Positions 4,568-9,570 of a DNA stretch of 9,570 nucleotides are shown piece after piece. A model generated the notes under the pieces. The model was not told where the DNA came from. It was given only the letters and a program-made list of their open reading frames with translations, and searched no databases. This stretch comes from JABDNZ01 sp050049805 (lineage in GTDB: Bacteria; Gemmatimonadota; Gemmatimonadetes; Longimicrobiales; Gaopeijiaceae), in contig JASFVN010000159.1 of NCBI GenBank assembly GCA_050049805.1, positions 1-9,570 on the forward strand. Reading direction: 5' to 3'. How positions within the stretch are numbered: position 1 is the first letter of the stretch; each line of letters starts with the position of its first letter. The translations under genes were made by a program, and so were the position numbers.

Positions 4568-7336
4568 ATGGGCAATCTTCATTTCACCGATTCCCTCAAC
4601 GTGACCCTAGACCAACCAGCTGAAGAGCGACTCACTCAAGCCCTCGCCCACCGCTACCGCATCGAGTCCGAGATCGGCTCCGGCGGCATGGCCACGGTCT
4701 ACCTGGCCCAGGACCTGAAGCACGACCGGCAGGTGGCGGTCAAGGTCCTGAAGCCCGAATTGGCCGCCGTGGTCGGCGCCGAACGCTTTCTGGCCGAGAT
4801 CAAGACAACGGCCAACCTCCAGAATCCCCACATCCTGCCCCTTTTCGACTCGGGTGAGGCCGAGGGCTTCCTCTTCTACGTGATGCCCTTCGTGGAAGGT
4901 GAATCGTTACGGGAGAAGCTGGATCGGGAAAAGCACCTGCCGGTGGAGGACGCCATTCGGATCGCAGGCGAGGTGGCAGACGCCCTGGATCACGCCCACC
5001 GGCGAGGCGTCATCCACCGGGACATCAAGCCCGGGAACATCCTTCTCCACGAGGGCCGGGCCCTGGTGGCCGACTTCGGTATCGCCCTGGCCGTGACGGC
5101 TGCCGGGAGAGACCGCCTCACGGAGACGGGCCTGTCTGTCGGCACGCCCAGCTACATGAGCCCGGAGCAGGCCTCCGGCGAGGGAGGGGTCGACGCACGG
5201 AGCGACCTCTACTCCCTGGCCGCGGTAGTCTACGAAATGCTCTCAGGGCAGCCGCCCTACACAGGGCCTACAGCCCAGGCAATTGTGGCGAAGATTCTCA
5301 CCGAGCGGCCCGAGCCGCTCCGGAAGAGCCGGCCCCGGACGCCGTTCTGGGTAGAAGAGGCCGTGGACCGGGCCCTGGAGCGGATCCCGGCGGACAGGCA
5401 TGCGTCGGCAGTAGCGTTCGCCCAGGATCTGCGGACAGAGAGGCGGGCATCGGGGAGAAGCCTTGGGCCATCGGCCCGTATGGCGATAGCCGCCACGGTG
5501 TTGGTTTCCGTGGCCGCGACCGTGGGCATTATGACCTTGCTATCCAAGGACGACGCCCGTGGCCCTGAGCCCCTTGCCCCGACAGCGGTGGAACGGCCCC
5601 TCACATTCTCCGGCCGCGCCGAGAACATGGGAATCTCCCCGGACGGGAGCATGGTGGCCTACATGACCGAGGAAGGGATGGTGGCCCGGGACGTGAGGGG
5701 AGGTGGTGAGAGCGTGATTCTCCCGGCGAGCAGCCCGGAGCTCGGGCAGCCGGGTTGGTATTCTCCCCTCAGGGCGGAGCCGCAGTGGCTCCCGGACGGA
5801 TCGGGGGTCCTCTTCCTGGCACAGGTCGACTCGACCCGTTCCCGCCTGGCGGTGGCCCCCCGCGTGGCTGGGGCCGTCGAGCCCGTGGGCTACGCCGAAT
5901 TCCCATCGGGGGACCCGGTGGCCTATCCGGTTCCTTTTCCGGACTTCGCCGACGGGTCGGGCCGCATCCTACTGGTCCGCTTTCTGGAGCCGAGGACCTC
6001 CGCCCCATGGCTGAGGATCTGGGACTCCGGAGAGATGACCGGGATCGACATCGAAGAAGACGCCCTCTGGATCTGGGACGCCGTCGTGTCTCCCAGCGGC
6101 CAGTGGATCGCCTACCTCGCCGAGCGGGAGGACCGCTCCACGTACATCGGGACCGTATCTACAGACGGGTCCGTTCGCCACAGAATCCACGAGGCTCGGG
6201 GGGAGCTTTCGAAGTTCGTGGAAACCTCGGCGGTGGGTTCGTGGCCCATGAACCGGACCCTGAAGTGGATTGCCCCGAACCGGCTTTATTTCCGCCAACA
6301 CGGGTCCGGCGGGATGGACCTCTGGCAGGTTTCGGTGGACCCCGAGAGTGGTGAGAAGAAGCGTGCCCCCCGACTCGTCTATCCGAGGCTGCCTCGAGGG
6401 ACCAGCTTCGACATCTCGGCAGACGCCGGAGCCCTGGCCTTCACCGGCGGCCCCAACAGCGCCCACATTCATCTTTTCGAGCTGGATCTGAACGGGGGTG
6501 GGATCCTTCGTCACGACACACTGACTCGGGGGACCGGCTGGAATCTGGCGCCGGCCCTCTCCGCCGATGGGAGCAGGATCGCCTTCGCGGCCAAGACCAT
6601 GAGCGGTGTCGACCTCTACGTGCAGGACCTGCCGGACGGAACGCCCACCCGGCTCAACCTTCTTCCTCGCCCCCGGACCATCTCGACCATCGTGTGGGCT
6701 CCCGACCCGTGGCACCTGGCCGCCCACGTGGAGAGCGACGGGGGCCCCGCCGTCTGGCTCATCGATGTCCGGGACGGTACCGCGGAGCCCCTCCCTCGGG
6801 ATCTACTACCGGGTCCCGTTCAGATGGATTGGTCTCACGATGGTCGATTTGTGCTGTATGGATCCCCCGACGGCGGCTTCCGCATCGTCTACGATCGAGA
6901 GACCGGTACTCAGCGGAGGCTCTTCGAGTCCAGGGGCGGGGAGCTGATCTACGGTCTGTTCTCGGAAGACGGGACCCGGGTCCTGGTTCACGACGCGGGG
7001 ACCAACACGCTCTGGACGGACTCGGTGGAAGGCGGTGACTTTCGCCGGGGAGGCCAACTGGGAGGAGGCTGGTCGAGGCCCGTGCGGTGGGCCCGGGACG
7101 GAGCCGTGGTGGTCCTGGACCTGACCGGGCGGACGGTGACCTCCATGCCCTGGGAGGGAGGCGAGAGCCGGCTCCTGGCCGAGCTTCCCGTGGTCTGCAT
7201 GCACGACGGGCTTCACAGCATGACGGCCGACGGACGGCTCCTGGCCTGTGCGGTCCGTGACTGGCAATCCGACGTGACCGTCGTGGAGAACTTCGATCCG
7301 GAGGTGGCCGCGGCCACCGGTGCTCCCGGGGGTTGA
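4568..7336 (+). CDS. Transmembrane Ser/Thr kinase with C-terminal PD40/TolB-like beta-propeller
   Basis: 922-residue PknB-type receptor kinase. From the ATG at 4568: glycine loop GSGGMATV (37-44), K59, E77, HRD 150-152 with K154 and N157, DFG 169-171, and activation segment 184-201 ending SPEQ. All catalytic residues are present. A hydrophobic helix at about 304-326 should cross the inner membrane, leaving the kinase inside and residues about 330-922 outside. That part has at least eight PD40-like blades (ISPDGSMVAYM 356; WLPDGSGVLFL 407; VSPSGQWIAYL 507; ISADAGALAF 616; LSADGSRIAF 664; WSHDGRFVLY 755; FSEDGTRVLV 798; MTADGRLLAC 885), typical of a ligand- or protein-binding propeller. The frame is open back to 4025, but that stretch runs antisense through the racemase; the kinase family begins about 40 residues before the glycine loop, fitting 4568. 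An in-frame GTG at 4550 is an alternative. No good Shine-Dalgarno. Its kinase is a close paralogue of the one at 1-2192. Ligand unknown. Confidence 0.92.
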   Translation: MGNLHFTDSLNVTLDQPAEERLTQALAHRYRIESEIGSGGMATVYLAQDLKHDRQVAVKVLKPELAAVVGAERFLAEIKTTANLQNPHILPLFDSGEAEGFLFYVMPFVEGESLREKLDREKHLPVEDAIRIAGEVADALDHAHRRGVIHRDIKPGNILLHEGRALVADFGIALAVTAAGRDRLTETGLSVGTPSYMSPEQASGEGGVDARSDLYSLAAVVYEMLSGQPPYTGPTAQAIVAKILTERPEPLRKSRPRTPFWVEEAVDRALERIPADRHASAVAFAQDLRTERRASGRSLGPSARMAIAATVLVSVAATVGIMTLLSKDDARGPEPLAPTAVERPLTFSGRAENMGISPDGSMVAYMTEEGMVARDVRGGGESVILPASSPELGQPGWYSPLRAEPQWLPDGSGVLFLAQVDSTRSRLAVAPRVAGAVEPVGYAEFPSGDPVAYPVPFPDFADGSGRILLVRFLEPRTSAPWLRIWDSGEMTGIDIEEDALWIWDAVVSPSGQWIAYLAEREDRSTYIGTVSTDGSVRHRIHEARGELSKFVETSAVGSWPMNRTLKWIAPNRLYFRQHGSGGMDLWQVSVDPESGEKKRAPRLVYPRLPRGTSFDISADAGALAFTGGPNSAHIHLFELDLNGGGILRHDTLTRGTGWNLAPALSADGSRIAFAAKTMSGVDLYVQDLPDGTPTRLNLLPRPRTISTIVWAPDPWHLAAHVESDGGPAVWLIDVRDGTAEPLPRDLLPGPVQMDWSHDGRFVLYGSPDGGFRIVYDRETGTQRRLFESRGGELIYGLFSEDGTRVLVHDAGTNTLWTDSVEGGDFRRGGQLGGGWSRPVRWARDGAVVVLDLTGRTVTSMPWEGGESRLLAELPVVCMHDGLHSMTADGRLLACAVRDWQSDVTVVENFDPEVAAATGAPGG

Positions 7337-7395
7337 ACGAGAGTTTGAAGCCCCTGAAGAGTACACGCGGAGACACTCAACCTGGAGTCGGCGCC

Positions 7396-9123
7396 ATGGC
7401 ATCCAGATTCTCGCAGCTCCTGGCCGAACTGAAGCGGCGGAAGGTGTATAAGGTCACAGGCGTCTACATCGCCGTGGGGGTCGGGATCCTGGGGGCCGCC
7501 GAAGTAATTCTGGATCCTCTCGGCCTGGAAGCGCTTCGCCCCTACCTGGTCATCCTCGTCCTTCTTGGGCTGCCGATTGCCCTGGTTCTCGCCTGGGCCT
7601 ACGAAGTGAGGCCGGAAGAGCACGGAGAGCCGAAAGAACCGGGAGAGCAGAGGGAGGTGGAGACAGTCTCTCCGCCGGTGATCGTTTCGTCCGAGACGGG
7701 ACGCAAATCCATCGTCGTTCTCCCCTTCGACAACATGAGTCCCGATCCGGGGGACGCATATTTCGCCGACGGACTGACCGAGGAAATCATCGCCGATCTC
7801 TCCAAGCTCCACACACTGCGCGTCATTTCCCGAACATCGGCCATGTCCTTGAAGAACTCGGCCAAGGACACGCCGACCATCGCTCGAGACCTGAACGTGC
7901 GTTTCGTGTTGGAGGGAAGCGTGCGCCGGGCCGGGGACTCTCTCCGGATCACGGCGCAGCTCATCGACGCGGTGGAGGATACGCATCTCTGGGCCGAGAA
8001 GTATTCTGGCACCCTCGAGGATGTCTTCGACCTCCAGGAGCAGCTCTCACGAAAGATCATCGAGGGCCTGAGGATTCCCCTTTCCTCGGAAGAGGAACGA
8101 TTCCTGTCATCTCGCCCGATCCCGGATCCCAGGGCCTATGAGCATTATTTGCGTGCGAGGCCGAACATCTACGCCTTCGACGCGGCTTCCGTGAAACAGG
8201 CCCAGCGAGACCTGCAGGCGGGCCTGGACATCCTGGGGGAGAACGTGGACCTCCTGAAGGGCCTGGGGATGGCCCTCTTTCAGGAGTTGAATGCGGGATT
8301 CAGCGATGATCCCAAGGTCGTTGATTCTCTGGAGGCCTGCGCCGCCCGCATCCGGGCCTTGGACCGGGACGATCCCTCCTCCTTTCTCCTGGGCGGTTTG
8401 GCTGAGGTCCTCCGGTCCAACGGGCCGGAGATGGTCATGCAATTGCGGGAGGCTTTCCGGCGGGATCCTTCGGACCGGGACACCCTCCTCTGGCTCGGCG
8501 TGGCATCCCTCTCCTTGGGACAGCCGGAGGTGGCCGAGAAACTCATCCACGAGCTCTATCGGGTAGATCCCCTGGCGCCCCTGAGTCCGTTGCTCGTGGG
8601 GTACTCCGGGTTCTTCCGAGGCCGTTTCGACGAGGCGGCCCGGTACCAGGAAGAGTCCCTCCGCCTGGGGCCTGACATACCTGTGTCTCTCTGGTGCGCC
8701 GTCCGCACCTTTATCGCGGCAGGGGATCCGAATCGGGCGACTGAATGTGCCCAGCGGCTTCGGGAAAGGGATCCTGAATCACCGTTCTCCGAGTCCTCGG
8801 GGCTTCTTCTCTCCGGCCTGGACGGGACGTCCGATTCCATGCCGGAAGCCAGCCAGGGACTCCGAAGCTGGGCGGCCCGGGACGGGGAATGGGGCCAATA
8901 CGTGTCCGACGCGTACGCCTTCGGAGGAGACCAGGAGAAGGCACTGGAGTGGCTCGAGCTGGCCCGGCAGGGCGGGTTCTACAACCATATCTACCTGACC
9001 CGACACGATCCTTTTGTTCGGGATCTGGCCAAGACGGCCGAATGGGAGAAGGTGCTAGCCCGGATCGTGGAGACCCACCGGGCCTTCGAAGAGCGGCTGG
9101 TCCCAATCGAGGTTTCTTTCTGA
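7396..9123 (+). CDS. Two-TM membrane protein with FlgO/TolB-N domain and TPR-like repeats
   Basis: 575 residues. The N-terminus MASRFSQLLAELKRRKVYK is followed by two hydrophobic helices (about 19-39 and 50-69), then an acidic linker and a FlgO/TolB amino-terminal-like domain at 104-225 (SIVVLPFDNMS, DGLTEEI, FVLEGSVRR, LRITAQLI, HLWAEKYS). About ten degenerate TPR-like helical hairpins fill 240-565. The positive-inside rule (KRRK before helix 1) puts both N-terminus and FlgO/TPR part in the cytoplasm. No kinase or DNA-binding domain is present. The domain pair is the same as behind the kinase at 1-2192, and the C-terminal repeats also align (GDxxxAxEW). Start: the ATG at 7396 has GGAG 8 nt upstream and begins the family's usual N-terminus; a TTG at 7333 overlapping the kinase stop would add 21 unlike residues. 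Lying 59 bp behind the propeller kinase with no terminator, it is probably co-transcribed. Biochemical role unknown; scaffold or kinase partner is an inference. Confidence 0.88.
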   Translation: MASRFSQLLAELKRRKVYKVTGVYIAVGVGILGAAEVILDPLGLEALRPYLVILVLLGLPIALVLAWAYEVRPEEHGEPKEPGEQREVETVSPPVIVSSETGRKSIVVLPFDNMSPDPGDAYFADGLTEEIIADLSKLHTLRVISRTSAMSLKNSAKDTPTIARDLNVRFVLEGSVRRAGDSLRITAQLIDAVEDTHLWAEKYSGTLEDVFDLQEQLSRKIIEGLRIPLSSEEERFLSSRPIPDPRAYEHYLRARPNIYAFDAASVKQAQRDLQAGLDILGENVDLLKGLGMALFQELNAGFSDDPKVVDSLEACAARIRALDRDDPSSFLLGGLAEVLRSNGPEMVMQLREAFRRDPSDRDTLLWLGVASLSLGQPEVAEKLIHELYRVDPLAPLSPLLVGYSGFFRGRFDEAARYQEESLRLGPDIPVSLWCAVRTFIAAGDPNRATECAQRLRERDPESPFSESSGLLLSGLDGTSDSMPEASQGLRSWAARDGEWGQYVSDAYAFGGDQEKALEWLELARQGGFYNHIYLTRHDPFVRDLAKTAEWEKVLARIVETHRAFEERLVPIEVSF

Positions 9124-9169
9124 TCGCGGGGTTTCGTATCCGCATCGGCCACTCATCCATCGTTTTTGC

Positions 9170-9199
9170 TTGCTCCTTTCTTACCCGCATATTCATTAT
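9170..9199 (+). promoter_or_regulatory. Candidate promoter of the last gene, matching the kinase promoter
   Basis: TTGCTC (9170-9175), 18-bp spacer, CATTAT (9194-9199). Aligned without gaps to 4512-4549, 29 of 38 bases of 9170-9207 are identical, including CCGCAT, TCATTATGC and TCCG. It would start transcription near 9206, leaving a leader of about 56 nt. Confidence 0.5.
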
Positions 9200-9261
9200 G
9201 CTTTCCGTGGCTGACTGGGATGGAGAGGGCGGTCGTGTTCCTCGATCAGGCAAGATAAACC

Positions 9262-9570
9262 ATGCGTGGCATTGGGCAGGACCTCTGGAAGAGAAGGGTT
9301 CCCCAGATCATTGGCGTCTATCTCGGGATCTCATGGGCGGTGCTGGAATTCGTGGGGTTCCTCGTGAATCAATACCTGCTATCCACGCACCTGGTGACAC
9401 TCTGTCTCGTGGTCATGGCGTCGCTGATTCCCAGCGTGATGGTCGTGGCCTATTTCCATGGGGAGCCCGGCCGGCAGGGATGGACGAAGGTCGAGAAGGT
9501 GACGGTGCCGGTGAACGTGATCGGACTGGCGGTGATGGTCAGCATCATGTTCACCGGGAAGGATCTCGGG
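9262..9570 (+). CDS. Multi-TM membrane protein, N-terminal part (cut by window end), probable TolB/FlgO-TPR family
   Basis: The first 103 codons are open to the last base. A TAA in frame at 9256-9258 fixes the ATG at 9262 as the earliest start; no strong Shine-Dalgarno precedes it. Three hydrophobic helices are visible: about 14-36 (PQIIGVYLGISWAVLEFVGF), 43-64 and 80-97, with charged loops HGEPGRQGWTKVEK and FTGKDLG. The motif 'LWKRRVPQIIGVYLG' parallels 'LKRRKVYKVTGVYIA' of the protein at 7396, so the first two helices look like the same anchoring module, with a third helix added. From memory of the family, this N-terminus belongs to large membrane proteins of Gemmatimonadota-like bacteria that carry TolB/FlgO-like or TPR domains further on, but the decisive part lies outside the window. 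The separate promoter suggests its own transcription unit. Confidence 0.75.
   Translation, partial: MRGIGQDLWKRRVPQIIGVYLGISWAVLEFVGFLVNQYLLSTHLVTLCLVVMASLIPSVMVVAYFHGEPGRQGWTKVEKVTVPVNVIGLAVMVSIMFTGKDLG

Noticed and set aside
5969..6727. 252-residue minus-strand open frame inside the propeller kinase
   Set aside because: No domain, low-complexity composition, fully overlapped by conserved PD40 blades on the + strand.
7333..7395. TTG start at 7333 for the two-TM FlgO/TPR protein, overlapping the kinase stop
   Set aside because: The added 21 residues are unlike the family's N-terminus; the ATG at 7396 has GGAG upstream and begins the usual short basic segment before helix 1.
7213..7986. 257-residue minus-strand open frame spanning the kinase/FlgO-TPR junction
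   Set aside because: No recognisable domain or ribosome site; it is a shadow of two well-supported + strand genes.
9122..9146. Possible terminator hairpin after the FlgO/TPR protein (GAT-GCGG with CCGC-ATC)
   Set aside because: The stem has a bulge and a 10-nt loop, and the nearest T-run is 17 nt away, so it does not look like an intrinsic terminator.

Overview
This window looks like chromosomal DNA from a GC-rich, diderm, signalling-rich bacterium. Gemmatimonadota is my best guess, with related environmental phyla possible. The reasons are the GC-rich codon use, the PknB-type kinases with the 'DLKH-RQVAVKV-PELAA' style N-lobe joined to TolB/FlgO-like, TPR or beta-propeller domains, and the stand-alone membrane-anchored FlgO/TPR proteins that occur in multiple copies in such genomes. 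No rRNA, tRNA or other taxonomic marker is present, so this is an inference. I see no CRISPR array, insertion sequence, phage gene or RNA gene.

Layout: (1) positions 1-2192 (+) hold the 3' part of a serine/threonine kinase fused to a FlgO/TolB-N domain and TPRs, with no membrane segment; its true start lies before the window. (2) 2270-2931 (+) is a two-gene toxin-antitoxin module: a ribbon-helix-helix antitoxin with its own promoter/operator and probably a leaderless start, then a PIN-domain toxin overlapping it by 4 bp. (3) 2962-4332 (-), convergent to the toxin, encodes a Tat-exported, divergent alanine-racemase-family PLP enzyme with a repeat-expanded loop. (4) 4333-4567 is a divergent control region with a tandem repeat of about 20.5 bp and candidate promoters in both directions. 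(5) 4568-7336 (+) is a second kinase, anchored by one transmembrane helix and carrying a PD40/TolB-like beta-propeller on the far side of the membrane. (6) 7396-9123 (+), probably in the same operon, is a two-TM protein with a FlgO/TolB-N domain and TPR-like repeats. (7) 9262-9570 (+) is the start of another membrane protein with a related N-terminal module, cut by the window end.

How it may work together: two paralogous kinases with almost identical activation segments, plus two or more FlgO/TPR-type proteins, form a signalling cluster. A promoter element of about 38 bp with 29 matching bases occurs before both the propeller kinase (4512-4549) and the last gene (9170-9207), suggesting shared control. 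The racemase is transcribed divergently from the propeller kinase, so a link between envelope D-amino-acid chemistry and periplasmic sensing is possible but unproven. The toxin-antitoxin pair sits between the two kinases and may be a mobile or stabilising passenger.

The longest stretch without a gene is 235 bp (4333-4567), described under its own entries. The 59 bp at 7337-7395 holds only a weak ribosome binding site.
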